Program-made: the position numbers and the translations under genes
In this document: piece by piece, positions 13,025 to 23,253 of the stretch
Layout: each line of letters starts with the position of its first letter
How positions within the stretch are numbered: position 1 is the first letter of the stretch
Virus record (IMG/VR): IMGVR_UViG_3300030107_003798
Span: 1 to 46,824 of that record
Length of the DNA: 46,824 nucleotides
Direction: 5' to 3' (one strand)
DNA from: a virus
Notes under the pieces: generated by a model
The model's input: only the letters and a program-made list of their open reading frames with translations
What the model was told of the DNA's origin: nothing
Databases searched by the model: none

Positions 13025-16000
13025 CGTGGTCTCCTAATATATTCTGAGTCTGCCTGCTTACGTTGAGCTTTACCTTTAGCTCTACTTATATCTCGCTTAA
13101 GTTCTTCCAGTCTCCTGTCCATCAGCTCTATATCTTCTCTAAGGAACTTAGCAGTAGTTACTTCTCCATCTGCTGTAGCTTGCTCTAGTTGTCTTTCGTA
13201 TCTCATCTTGTGTGCTTGGATACGTCTAGACATCTGCTCTTCTTCTTGTCCCGGTCTAACCTTTCTATAAGGAACCACAGTTCTAGCAGCTAGTTCTAGT
13301 TTAGAGTACTCTACTTCAGGGTCTTTTGAACCTAGTATAGGGTCACCTGCTAATACTTTTAATGCCCAACTAACTCTAGACATTTCTTCTAACCAATCAG
13401 TCGAACCAGATAGTGGGTCTTCTGTAGGTAATAACTCTTTCCATCCCGCAACATTAAGTATAGGTGAAGGTCCTATAGGTCTATCAGGCGAAGCTTCCCC
13501 TGTAAACCTTCTCATTCTAGGGTCTCCGGCTAACAGTCCTTCTTCTGTAGTTATTAAGTTACCTAAAGCAGGCATAAAGATATCAGCAACAGAAGCTAAG
13601 GCCACCATTGCATCTGCTTGAGGAGCTAATCTACCTACGTTAACTCTCTTGTCCCCAATAGCAACTTCAAGTCTACCTTCAGAAGTTTTAACGTGTTCCT
13701 TATCTTTGATAACCGCGTTTAATAAAGAACCAGATTTACCTGGGTTGTTAAACATGAACTCTAAAGACTTAGGAATCATCTTTCTAGGGAACGTATAGAA
13801 GAAAGCCATCCTCTTAGCCGCTACTTTTTCAAACTGAGTTAAGTCTGAGTAGTCGACCATAGCTCTTGCAGTTGCTTGAGCTGCAGATCTTAAGTCCATA
13901 CCCGAGTGTAATGCTCCGTGCATTGCAGAGAATCTAACAAACAACTCTGAAAGTTCTGCTCCTTTCTTAACATCTTGCCAACCTTTACGCATCCCTTGTC
14001 CAGGGGTACGTTTGTACATATCTCGGATAGCTTTAACTGCGCTGTCTGCGTCTCTAATATTTACAAAGTCAGCTCGTATCATGGTGTCTAAGGCACCTTC
14101 TTCAAGCATAGCTTTAATAACATCGTTGTAATCGTACACCTGACCACCAGCTCTAATCATTGTACCTTGTTCTAAACCTGTAGGATTCGCAGCGTTATAT
14201 CTACCTGCCTCTACTTTATCATGTAAAGAAAACAGTCTAGAGAAAGGAGTCTTTCTAACATTAGGGTTTAAAGCACTCGACTGCATGACAGCACTTGCCT
14301 TATCTAACTTAGCCATGTCGTCTACGTTCTCAGCGAATATCTTTCCAGTATCTAAGAAACCTCTAATCATAGCTGCAGGACCTATATCCTCCATAAGAGC
14401 TTGAGGCATAGCAGATATGGTGTTAGCTGTATGGAAGTCTAAAGGAAGACGTAAACTTGTAGCTAAATACTTTAAGGTTGTATGAACTGCGTCGTACCAT
14501 TTTAAAGCGCTCGCAAACTTAGCAGGAGTTCCTTGTCTAAGTTGTTGATGTATAGCTTTGTTCATCTGTCTAGGGGCCAAGGTTATTTGGTGACCCATCA
14601 TCCTCTTAACATTCATAGCACTAGCTTGTTCTCCTAGTAGTTCTCTAGGTCTTCCGTGTCTAGAACCTTCCTTAATAGCTTCATCCATATTACGCCCTTG
14701 CCCTATACTTTGAAGAGTATATTCTAAAGCGGTAAGCCTATCGCTAGGTACTTCAACAATACCTTCCCTAGTTTCTATACGGATCGTGTAAGGAGCGTTA
14801 GTCATATCTCCAGCCAAGTCCTCTTCTTTAGTGTGCAGTTGCAAAGCTTTTCTTTTATGATACTTGTCAGTCTCTGCAGCTGCCTGAGCTTTCATAGAAG
14901 AAGACGAAGTCTTATCTGGTATTGCGTGATGTCTATAGTCAAACTTATCTCCACTAACTTTACTGTTATAAATACCTTCTAACCTATTCGCCTGCAGGTT
15001 CTCAGTGGCCGCAGAGTCAGGATGTCTAACCATCATTCGAACTTGATCTTCTAGTGCCTTCTGTTTTAGATTAGCTACTTTCTCTTTGTAAGCTGCTCGA
15101 GACATAGCTGGTTTGTCGACAGCTCTAGCTTCTTTAAGACGCTCAGCTCCAGCTGTAGCTCTATCTCTTAAAGCTTCTAACTCCCTTCGTGTTTCAAATA
15201 TTATGTCTTCACTATCTCCTATAGCTGTGTACTCAGCTGAATCCTTACGGAAAGCGCCGTATGGTCTATTATCACCCAATGGCTCATACCTGTCTCTAAG
15301 ACTCATAACATCTTCTAGCTCTCTTCCAGATTGTCTGCTGTGCTCCGTAACTAACTTTTCTTTAAGGTCTTTTAACCTAGCTATCTCTTCAGTATGTGAA
15401 GTAGCCCACTTGCCTTTCTCAGGTATTCTAAGTACAGCGCTGAGTTGGCCATTGTTTGCTAAGGCTCTAGCCGGTTCACTATGTATTAGGTTATCTATAA
15501 ACTTAAGCTCTTTAACATTCAAAGCTTTGTTACTTAGGTCAGACATTAACTTCTCTGCTTTACTTACATTATTAAAGACCTCATTAATCCTATCGTAAGT
15601 ACGGTTTTTATCCTCACCTATATGGTTGTACAACTTTCTTTGTAGCTCTGTTAACTCCTTTCCAGTCAACCTCATCTCTGCGTTTACTACATCTTCTGAG
15701 GCAAAGGTATCTTGTAATCTATCTAAATCTCTCTTAGAAAGTTTAGATGCAGCTAAGAAATCTAAAGCTACTGCTCTATGTCTTAACTGAGGATTACGCG
15801 TCAAATCCTGAACCATAGAATCTAATACACCCATCTGCTCCTCTAACTGATGGACGTTGCTTTGACGAAACTCTTCGTTCAGACTTTTCCTATACGTTCT
15901 ACGCATTGCCTCTAACCTAGGCTCTAATTGTTTTACAAACCTAGCTTTCTTAGCTTGAAGCCTTTGAACTTGGTTAAAAAACTTATTAACACGCTTCTCT

Positions 16001-19000
16001 TCTTTAGCTAATTTTCCTAAAGTTTTCTTAGCTCTTGCTAATAACTCAGGTCTAAATTCTTTTGGAATACCTGCAGCATCTAGCTGTTCATTAATACTAG
16101 CCAAGCGTTCTTTTGTAGTACCTACTACTATCTCAGGGCCATCAGTAAGTTCAACTGTAGACAAAGCTCTTCGAAGTCCAGAATCCCCTGGTCCAAAAGC
16201 TGGTATGCCTTGTTCCATGTCTCCTACTCTTGCCTCCCAATTTCTTACAAAGCTGTCGTCTAGAGTTCCTCCTTTAATACCTACATCTCCTTCTTTAATG
16301 TTAAAGAGTTGGTTCCAACCCGGAGCAGCTTGGTATTTCCACTCTCCCTGAGCTGGCAAACCTTGTACTTTCATAGACTCTGATGTCAACTGAGCAATCG
16401 TAGGCTCTTGTACTCTAGAAGTAGTCATCGCCCCTTCTAAGGTTTCATACATTACCTGCTTCTTAGCTTGGCTAAGATTGGCATTGCCTGCAATATTTAA
16501 AACTGCGTTAGGATTTTCTCTTAAGAAATTCTTAAGCTCAGTTGGACTAGGGTTTTTTAATACAGGCTTCTTGTGTTCCTTAGCTGCCTCAATCGTTTGC
16601 TTAGTTCCTGCAGAAGACATTCTATCTGCAAATATTAGAGTGACGTCAGAGTCCTTTACATTCTGTACAGTTCTCTGTTTATACCCTACACCTTTTCCCT
16701 TTTGACTTAGGCCTCGTACTTCTGTTAAACCTAACTCTGCTAACTCCGCAGCTTGATCCGTATCTGCTTTGGTTGTAAAACGTTGAGCAGCAGTACCTCC
16801 TGTAGGAATTCCTCTAGACCTAGCCCAAGATAAACCTAGTTGGTCCGCACCTATTTGGCCACCAGAAATTATCTTTACGTTAAGTCCTGGATTAATCTGT
16901 CCTGTAAATTCAGGGAACTCATCAACACCTAGGTTACCTTTTGTTCCTACAGTTTCATCGTATAGTTTCCCTAAACTGTGTTGAGCTTGCAAAGCTTTTT
17001 GAGTGGGGACACCAGGCGTACCTGGATAATCTACTGCAAAACCAGGTGCAGAACCCATTTCACCAGAATCTCCTACCATCGCAGGCTTTTCTTTCTCAAC
17101 CCATCTCATTCCTCTTCCGTGTTGAGCGAACCAAGGTTCTTGTTTACCTGGCGTATCGAACGGATCCCGTTGCTTATTAACCCTATCTACTAACTTTTGA
17201 AGAGACTTTGCTTGGTTTACGTTTCCTTTCCCTGCAAACTTGTCAGTTAACCTCATTCCAAAAGTGGCATCAGCAAGTTCTTCTATCTTACCAGGATTCT
17301 CTTGAGCCCACTTGGACCACAAATCATCGTAAGCCTGCTCTAATTCTTTAGGGGACATTTGATTAGGAGCATTCTTTCCTTTGTCTGCCTTGGCTTTTTT
17401 CAAGTCCCAACCTAAAGACCTGTATCCTTTTACGTCTAATTGGTACGCCTCTTCAATAGTTTTTCCATCTGCAAACTTTGCGTTAAAAGCGCTAAACTGT
17501 TTACCTAACTTATCACCTGCGGTAGATACTTCAAACGTACCTACTGGTTCTTGCTTAGGCTTCAGGGTACCTCTTCCTACTTTAGGAGTTACTCCAAGTT
17601 TTGTAGCTAGTTCGCCTTCCGGATAAACTTCTCCGTATTTACCAAAGTTTTTATGTAGGCTTGCTATCTCATCATCGTACGTCGCTATTCTAGCGTCTAT
17701 CAAATCAAAAGGATTAGTAATCTTATCCCCTCTTCTTAAAAGTCCTGAGGTCCTTAAACCAACTAGAGATGCTATAGCAGGGTCAACTCCTTTACTCCTG
17801 CCTCGAACTTTAGCTATGTCGTCAGGACTTACATATACCATTCCAGGTTTGTAATCAGCATACCCTTCAGGGCCACGCTTCATATCCACGCCATAATGTG
17901 GCTTATCTTTTGGAGTCTTGTGTTTTCCAGGAGGTGCAGAAAGACCCCCTACACCTTTTTTCTGGAAGTAAATTTTAGCTCCTGGAATACCTTTCGCTTT
18001 ATTACCTCCCACAAAAGCCTGGTCGTACCATTTATTCTTACTCTTATAACGTTTTTTAATTACGGCAGGGTTTAAATCTTTAGGGTCTATCTCTATGTAA
18101 GGACCGTGGTCTCCATAAACCACTCTGTTATATTTAGTAGCGATAGCCTTACCATCTGTGGTTTTTAAATTTACTGCCTTACCTATCTCTGATAAACCTG
18201 GGTGTTGCTTCGCTATTCTTTCTGCGTCTCTTAATCTGTTAGGACTATTTATAGTAGTAGGATGTTTAGGTAATATGCCTTCTCTTAACCACGCAGGAAA
18301 TTGTCCTTTCCTATTTAACAGTCCGTGTCTTGTAAGAATTTCTGGTGAAAGGTTACGTGCCTTTAAGAAGTCATACAGGTTTCTTTCTCCCGTTAAAGAA
18401 GGTTGAGGCTCTAATAAATTTTTAAATGCCTTTATTAAATCCATCCTCTCAAACTCTTTGTTAGTCATCATGAGTTCCTCTAACATCTCTGTGTCAATAG
18501 TCCCATAATCATCTGCCGTGAACCCTAGTTCCTGTAACGCCCCCTCCAATTTCTTAACGTCTTCCTGATCGGTTTTCGCCCCTGTACCCATTGAAGAATT
18601 TACGTCTTCTTTATGTTTAAAAAAGTCCTCCGAGTCATCAAGGTCATCTGCGATATTAACCCTCCAAGGAGTTATCTCATCTAAACCATTAAGTGAGAGA
18701 GCATCATCTACTGTAAGCCTCGGCCTAGTGTTTGGCTTAGAAAGGTAGTTTTTAAGTATAGCTAGGCCACCGTGTTCTAAATCAGCCGCTACCTTTTGTA
18801 GGTCTACACCACTTTCTACTAAGCGCTGTCTAGTATCTGCCCAGTGTTTAGCGTAAGCATCATAACCATCTAGCAAACCTTCATTCTTAAGGTTCTGTTC
18901 TATTATAGGTTCTACTGAATTACGTATCTCATTCCTCATAAACCTCGTAAGATTTCTATGAGCTCTGTTAGATAGTTGTATGTCTGGAGCTATTTGTAAA

Positions 19001-22000
19001 GCTCCACCTACCACACCTTCTAATTGTTTTACCAAATTCTTGTGTAGCTTTTCGTCTAGATGTTGTTGACTTCCTCCGGTAAAGCCTTTGATAACTTGGC
19101 TGAGTATTCGTTTAATTCTTTCAGTAAAGTCTCTAGCCCACTTACCTAGACCCATCTCCTTTAAGTTCTTTGTACCTTGTTTAGTTAGTACAGAAGCTCC
19201 AATCATCGCAGCGAAGTCTTCATCGCTACTCAAACTTCTACGAGCGGTTTCTTTATCTACTTTAAATCCTTTAGTTGCCCAATCTAGGTAACCTTGAGTC
19301 CCTAATTTATTAACAATTAAAGTCTTAGACAACGACAAGTCTTTAAAGGTGTCTGTTTCTCTTAACGCTGACGTAGCTATAGTACTTAAAAAAGCGTTCG
19401 CCTGTTCTGTTTGCGCATCTCCTACACCTCTTTTAAGAATCGCACGTCCAATGGCTGTCGTAGGTTTCTGCTTCAACATATTAGAGAAAGCCTGAATAGC
19501 TTCTTCAGATTCAGATCCTGATAAAGAATTAATTAACTTAGGATTATTTCTAAATGCTTCACGTAACATTAGGACACCTGACTCGTTCAAGACGTTGTTA
19601 GTGTAAAGCTTCTCTAATAAAGTTCTTGCATGGTCAGACCCTTCTAGTGCATTACGGCCATCAACCACCCAGTAGTCTTCAGGCATTAGAACCTGGAAGT
19701 CTACCTTGTTATTGTTAGTTGCCCTAACTCCTTTAAGAACTTCTGAGGCTGAGGTCATCTCTGCCCAATGTTCTTTAGGGGTACGCATAAGCTCAGGAAT
19801 ACCTTCTCCTTTAGTAGATAGTGTAGACTTAGTTCCTCTAACACCTGTTGCTAGTATACCTCTTTCAGATCCTCCTTCTACTACATCTATAATTCTACCA
19901 GCTACAGCACCGTGCTCTGCTCCGTGCTTTTCAATGTACCTAAACCAGTCTCCTCTATTGATAGCTTCCTGTACCTGAGAGTGGTGAGCTATGATAGAAG
20001 CTGTAGGGTCTGTAGAGAATCTCTTATAGTCAGGAGTTCCTGTGATAGCTTCTCTTACTGCCTCTAACTTTTTAACGTCATCGGCAAGACTTGGATGTAC
20101 GTCTGATGCTCTCTTAGTTACAGCAAGTACTTCGTTGAGTTGATGTACAGTCATAGACCTAGACATCCTTGCTTTAGCAATAGCAGGAGCAATTTCATTC
20201 TTGAGTTCTGGTACTAAATCTATAACATCGTTTAGTGCAGTCTCTACTACTCCTAACTCTTCTCCCGAAGCTACCCTTGCAAGATACCCTAGCGGAGTAG
20301 CTCCCTTAGGTAATAGGTTATGTTTAACAGCCTGCATTCTAGTCCACGTTCTTTGACTATCTAAAGCATTGAATAACCTTTCTGCAGTATCTATGGTGTT
20401 ACCATTCTTATCTTTTGACAAAGGTTTAACCAGCGCTTTAGTTAACAAGTCTTGCATAAGCAGCATGTCTTCTTGGAAACCTTCTTTAAAAGTGTCCGGA
20501 ATACTCTTAGGCATGTTGTTAAGTTGCGTCCCATTTAAACGTACGTACTGATCTAAAGCTGCTTGCCTTGTACGTAATCTTGTTACAACGGCACCTAGAT
20601 TTTTAACGTCTTTAATTTCATCTCCAAAAGCACTAGAGATATCGTCTAACCTTACAGCCTTACCATCTTTTGTTTCACCTATTATATTTACAGCTTTTGT
20701 GTAAGTAGGCCTGAACCTACTACTGTCAGTCATGTCAGGTTTAATAAGAGTGAAGTCTTCCTCGGCTTTCATAATACCTTGAAGCTTCTTAAGAGCTAGG
20801 CCATCGGCTTTAACTGCATGAAGAGCTTCGTGTAAATCTGCTTGCGTAGGATTATCTCCAAGAAGATACTTAAACTTACCTTTAAAATCTTTAGCCTTCC
20901 CTCCGCTTTCTATAAACTTACTCAGTACGTCATGAGCTTCCCGTAAAGTATGTATGATACCTGGAGAAGCTGCTTCCGTATTAGTTTTCTTTTGACCAAA
21001 CAGTACCTGTCTAGGGAGACTAGCTATGTGTACACCCTCTAGGTTTCCAGTGGTCTCATTTCTTTTTAATAGAGGAGTCGATCCTCCATCAGATGTTTTC
21101 ATCTTAGTCCTAGAACCGAACGTCATAAACTGAGGGTCCCCTGCATTAAGTCCAAGAGTTACTACCTCTTCACCTCCTACTTTATCCGCACCTCCTAACT
21201 CTTCCCACCTGTTTATTTCTACTCCTAAGTCTAAAGAGCCTCCAGTCATACGAGTAAATAAAGTTTTAGTAGAATCTAGTTGATACTTCTCTACCAACCT
21301 AATTGTTTCTACCGAGTCAAGCTGACCTCCAGCTCTAAGATGGTTTAACTTCAGCGCGTCTTCTTTATTTTCGGCAGCAACCTTCTTAACTAAACTAGCA
21401 TCTATATCTAGGATAGGAACTGAAAGAGCGTCTAACATATCCTGCATTCCTTTAGCTCCGCTAAGTAAGTTTTCTGCTGCAGTTGTTTTCAATAGCTCAA
21501 CTGTTCCGGCTACTCGACCTCCTAAGAATTCATTTAACTCGTTAGAAAATTGAGCTAAGGTCATCTCACCTGAGTCTAGGTTACTAAAGAAATCAGCCAT
21601 CTCTTCAGGACCTGTAGTCAGAGACAACTTGCTGTACATGATTTGGTCTATAGCTTCTTCTGTGTAAGAACCTTGCTCCGCTAGTTCATCTCTTAGTGCA
21701 TACAGCCTATGGGCCATTGCCTCAATAGCCTGGCTAGTCATAGCCTCTTGTCTACGTGCAAAGGTTTTCAGATCCTCTGCTCCTTGAACACCTAAGTCGT
21801 TCTTAAACATCTTGGTGTACATGGTTCGTAGTTGTTTACCTAGGTGATACGACTTGCTATTGGCAACTTTAGAATCTACTCTTAAAGTTTCAAAGTCAAG
21901 CTGACCTACGTTTGTATCTAAAGTACCTAACTCTTTCCTAGTAAGGAAGGTAGATAACTGTGATTTAAATGCGTTTATCTCCTCTGCAGCACTTGCTTTG

Positions 22001-23253
22001 GAGGAGGCAAAAAAGAATTCGCTTGCTCCGTCCTCACCGAATCTCCTCTGCACCGCTTGCCTAAAGGTAAGATTCTTTTCTTTCGCCTCTCTTTTAATTT
22101 GTTCAGCTACTATATCAACGTGCTCACTCATCTGTCTTTGAGACTGAGTGATGTGTACTTTGTTACCTTGCTCGTTTAATATGTAGGCCTGGTTGTATAT
22201 CCTATCTGCGGTAGTACCATGCACCTTGGCTTTGTCCACAGAATTCATGAATGGTTTCGCACCATCTACCATATACCTAGCTACTGCCCTAGGAAGAGCA
22301 CCGTCTTTAAGACCTTGACCAAAGTTTTTAACTACGCTCTTAGTCTTTTCGTTAGCAACTCTTAGTCCAGCGATGTTATTAAGTACTGGGTCTATAAGTC
22401 TATAACCTAGTTTTAAAGGAGTACCGTAAGTACGTTTAAGTACATTACCATACCAATTCATCCAGCCATCATGCTTAGCTAAGAATGCTGGAGGTTTAAT
22501 GTAAGCTCCAGGTATAAACAAGTCTAGCAAGGGAAGGGTTAGCCCCATCTCTCTCTTCCTTCCGTTCTTCATTAAGTTGTTTAAAGATCCGGATAGTAAT
22601 TCCTTATCTGTCTTTGTGTCTCCTAACTTAAGCAGTCTTTTTTGTAGTACGTCTAAATCATCTAGCTCTTGAAAAGATAGCTTCTTACCTAGAACGTTTC
22701 CTGCTTCATCTAAAAATCCTCCGTTCTGCTTAGCGTGGTCTATGCCTTTAACCAAATCACTTACAGCTGTCTTATCATGTATAAGCTTTTCAGCATCAAG
22801 ACCTAACTTAGGTTTAGCTACATCATCTAATCTACCTGCTCCATAGTGTGCAGCTCTATGAAAATGCTCTGTGTTCTTAACGCCTGAGAAAGCTTTGCCT
22901 GTTGCTTTAGCAGTCCTAGCCAATCCTGTAAGGCCACTGGTCGCAAATGCTAAAGGGTCTGTCAATATAGACATACCTATCTGAGCTCCTAAGTGGTCTC
23001 CAAACAATTCGTCTGGCATAACGGTGTTCTTATTATCGAAAGCCATACCTAGGATAGGTAGTAAGGCAGGGTCTAACAAACCTTGCTTACTCCACAAATC
23101 TATATCTTCTTCCTTTGCTGCTCTCCACATACGCCATAAAGGTTGTTGAACAATACCGAACGTAGTATTAAATACTTTGTCAATAGTTCCGGGCTGCTGC
23201 TTAGGCCTTGCCCCTTGAAGAAGTGCTTGTGGGTTTCTATATCCTCCAGTCAT
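13021..23253 (-). CDS. Giant ejection/polyvalent virion protein, 3,410 aa, with internal SLOG domain
   Basis: Predicted large internal virion protein injected with the DNA. It takes the place of T7 gp16 in a small-medium-giant series. The first 1,600 residues are charged and helical with an alanine-rich start (AFATSGLTGLARTAKATGKA). At about 1,720-1,810 is a block (GPYIEIDPKD to PGMVYVSPDD). At about 1,905-2,026 is a compact domain that starts FEVSTAGDKLGKQF and ends at LTDKFAGKGNVNQAKSLQKL. At about 2,126-2,258 is a circularly permuted YpsA-type SLOG domain (KIISGGQIGADQLGLSWARS, GIPTGGTA, DVTLIFADRM). The C-terminus has DYSDLTQFEKVAAKRMAFFY then TFPRKMIP (near 3,150), a pattern seen in large phage polyvalent proteins. 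No RNA polymerase motif was seen. The gene is 10,233 bp, 22 percent of the genome, with an intact frame. Confidence 0.93.
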   Translation of the reverse strand: MTGGYRNPQALLQGARPKQQPGTIDKVFNTTFGIVQQPLWRMWRAAKEEDIDLWSKQGLLDPALLPILGMAFDNKNTVMPDELFGDHLGAQIGMSILTDPLAFATSGLTGLARTAKATGKAFSGVKNTEHFHRAAHYGAGRLDDVAKPKLGLDAEKLIHDKTAVSDLVKGIDHAKQNGGFLDEAGNVLGKKLSFQELDDLDVLQKRLLKLGDTKTDKELLSGSLNNLMKNGRKREMGLTLPLLDLFIPGAYIKPPAFLAKHDGWMNWYGNVLKRTYGTPLKLGYRLIDPVLNNIAGLRVANEKTKSVVKNFGQGLKDGALPRAVARYMVDGAKPFMNSVDKAKVHGTTADRIYNQAYILNEQGNKVHITQSQRQMSEHVDIVAEQIKREAKEKNLTFRQAVQRRFGEDGASEFFFASSKASAAEEINAFKSQLSTFLTRKELGTLDTNVGQLDFETLRVDSKVANSKSYHLGKQLRTMYTKMFKNDLGVQGAEDLKTFARRQEAMTSQAIEAMAHRLYALRDELAEQGSYTEEAIDQIMYSKLSLTTGPEEMADFFSNLDSGEMTLAQFSNELNEFLGGRVAGTVELLKTTAAENLLSGAKGMQDMLDALSVPILDIDASLVKKVAAENKEDALKLNHLRAGGQLDSVETIRLVEKYQLDSTKTLFTRMTGGSLDLGVEINRWEELGGADKVGGEEVVTLGLNAGDPQFMTFGSRTKMKTSDGGSTPLLKRNETTGNLEGVHIASLPRQVLFGQKKTNTEAASPGIIHTLREAHDVLSKFIESGGKAKDFKGKFKYLLGDNPTQADLHEALHAVKADGLALKKLQGIMKAEEDFTLIKPDMTDSSRFRPTYTKAVNIIGETKDGKAVRLDDISSAFGDEIKDVKNLGAVVTRLRTRQAALDQYVRLNGTQLNNMPKSIPDTFKEGFQEDMLLMQDLLTKALVKPLSKDKNGNTIDTAERLFNALDSQRTWTRMQAVKHNLLPKGATPLGYLARVASGEELGVVETALNDVIDLVPELKNEIAPAIAKARMSRSMTVHQLNEVLAVTKRASDVHPSLADDVKKLEAVREAITGTPDYKRFSTDPTASIIAHHSQVQEAINRGDWFRYIEKHGAEHGAVAGRIIDVVEGGSERGILATGVRGTKSTLSTKGEGIPELMRTPKEHWAEMTSASEVLKGVRATNNNKVDFQVLMPEDYWVVDGRNALEGSDHARTLLEKLYTNNVLNESGVLMLREAFRNNPKLINSLSGSESEEAIQAFSNMLKQKPTTAIGRAILKRGVGDAQTEQANAFLSTIATSALRETDTFKDLSLSKTLIVNKLGTQGYLDWATKGFKVDKETARRSLSSDEDFAAMIGASVLTKQGTKNLKEMGLGKWARDFTERIKRILSQVIKGFTGGSQQHLDEKLHKNLVKQLEGVVGGALQIAPDIQLSNRAHRNLTRFMRNEIRNSVEPIIEQNLKNEGLLDGYDAYAKHWADTRQRLVESGVDLQKVAADLEHGGLAILKNYLSKPNTRPRLTVDDALSLNGLDEITPWRVNIADDLDDSEDFFKHKEDVNSSMGTGAKTDQEDVKKLEGALQELGFTADDYGTIDTEMLEELMMTNKEFERMDLIKAFKNLLEPQPSLTGERNLYDFLKARNLSPEILTRHGLLNRKGQFPAWLREGILPKHPTTINSPNRLRDAERIAKQHPGLSEIGKAVNLKTTDGKAIATKYNRVVYGDHGPYIEIDPKDLNPAVIKKRYKSKNKWYDQAFVGGNKAKGIPGAKIYFQKKGVGGLSAPPGKHKTPKDKPHYGVDMKRGPEGYADYKPGMVYVSPDDIAKVRGRSKGVDPAIASLVGLRTSGLLRRGDKITNPFDLIDARIATYDDEIASLHKNFGKYGEVYPEGELATKLGVTPKVGRGTLKPKQEPVGTFEVSTAGDKLGKQFSAFNAKFADGKTIEEAYQLDVKGYRSLGWDLKKAKADKGKNAPNQMSPKELEQAYDDLWSKWAQENPGKIEELADATFGMRLTDKFAGKGNVNQAKSLQKLVDRVNKQRDPFDTPGKQEPWFAQHGRGMRWVEKEKPAMVGDSGEMGSAPGFAVDYPGTPGVPTQKALQAQHSLGKLYDETVGTKGNLGVDEFPEFTGQINPGLNVKIISGGQIGADQLGLSWARSRGIPTGGTAAQRFTTKADTDQAAELAELGLTEVRGLSQKGKGVGYKQRTVQNVKDSDVTLIFADRMSSAGTKQTIEAAKEHKKPVLKNPSPTELKNFLRENPNAVLNIAGNANLSQAKKQVMYETLEGAMTTSRVQEPTIAQLTSESMKVQGLPAQGEWKYQAAPGWNQLFNIKEGDVGIKGGTLDDSFVRNWEARVGDMEQGIPAFGPGDSGLRRALSTVELTDGPEIVVGTTKERLASINEQLDAAGIPKEFRPELLARAKKTLGKLAKEEKRVNKFFNQVQRLQAKKARFVKQLEPRLEAMRRTYRKSLNEEFRQSNVHQLEEQMGVLDSMVQDLTRNPQLRHRAVALDFLAASKLSKRDLDRLQDTFASEDVVNAEMRLTGKELTELQRKLYNHIGEDKNRTYDRINEVFNNVSKAEKLMSDLSNKALNVKELKFIDNLIHSEPARALANNGQLSAVLRIPEKGKWATSHTEEIARLKDLKEKLVTEHSRQSGRELEDVMSLRDRYEPLGDNRPYGAFRKDSAEYTAIGDSEDIIFETRRELEALRDRATAGAERLKEARAVDKPAMSRAAYKEKVANLKQKALEDQVRMMVRHPDSAATENLQANRLEGIYNSKVSGDKFDYRHHAIPDKTSSSSMKAQAAAETDKYHKRKALQLHTKEEDLAGDMTNAPYTIRIETREGIVEVPSDRLTALEYTLQSIGQGRNMDEAIKEGSRHGRPRELLGEQASAMNVKRMMGHQITLAPRQMNKAIHQQLRQGTPAKFASALKWYDAVHTTLKYLATSLRLPLDFHTANTISAMPQALMEDIGPAAMIRGFLDTGKIFAENVDDMAKLDKASAVMQSSALNPNVRKTPFSRLFSLHDKVEAGRYNAANPTGLEQGTMIRAGGQVYDYNDVIKAMLEEGALDTMIRADFVNIRDADSAVKAIRDMYKRTPGQGMRKGWQDVKKGAELSELFVRFSAMHGALHSGMDLRSAAQATARAMVDYSDLTQFEKVAAKRMAFFYTFPRKMIPKSLEFMFNNPGKSGSLLNAVIKDKEHVKTSEGRLEVAIGDKRVNVGRLAPQADAMVALASVADIFMPALGNLITTEEGLLAGDPRMRRFTGEASPDRPIGPSPILNVAGWKELLPTEDPLSGSTDWLEEMSRVSWALKVLAGDPILGSKDPEVEYSKLELAARTVVPYRKVRPGQEEEQMSRRIQAHKMRYERQLEQATADGEVTTAKFLREDIELMDRRLEELKRDISRAKGKAQRKQADSEYIRRPR
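16480..16880 (-). other. Circularly permuted YpsA/SLOG domain within the giant protein
   Basis: Codons for residues about 2,126-2,258 of the giant virion protein. Signatures: nucleotide loop SGGQIGADQLGL, GIPTGGTA, a middle strand (DVTLIFADRM) and SAGTKQTIEAAKEHKKPVL, followed by AVLNIAGNAN. SLOG domains bind nucleotide-derived ligands. The two-glycine loop and following acid (GADQ) are intact, so ligand binding is likely. Confidence 0.8.

Noticed and set aside
15113-15598. 161-codon open frame antisense to the giant gene
   Set aside because: One of many antisense frames caused by codon bias on a long gene; no ribosome-binding site or motif.
13021-23253. Giant protein as an N4-type virion RNA polymerase
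   Set aside because: Similar size, but I see none of the T7-like polymerase motifs, and the order of genes fits ejection proteins. N4-like partner genes are absent.
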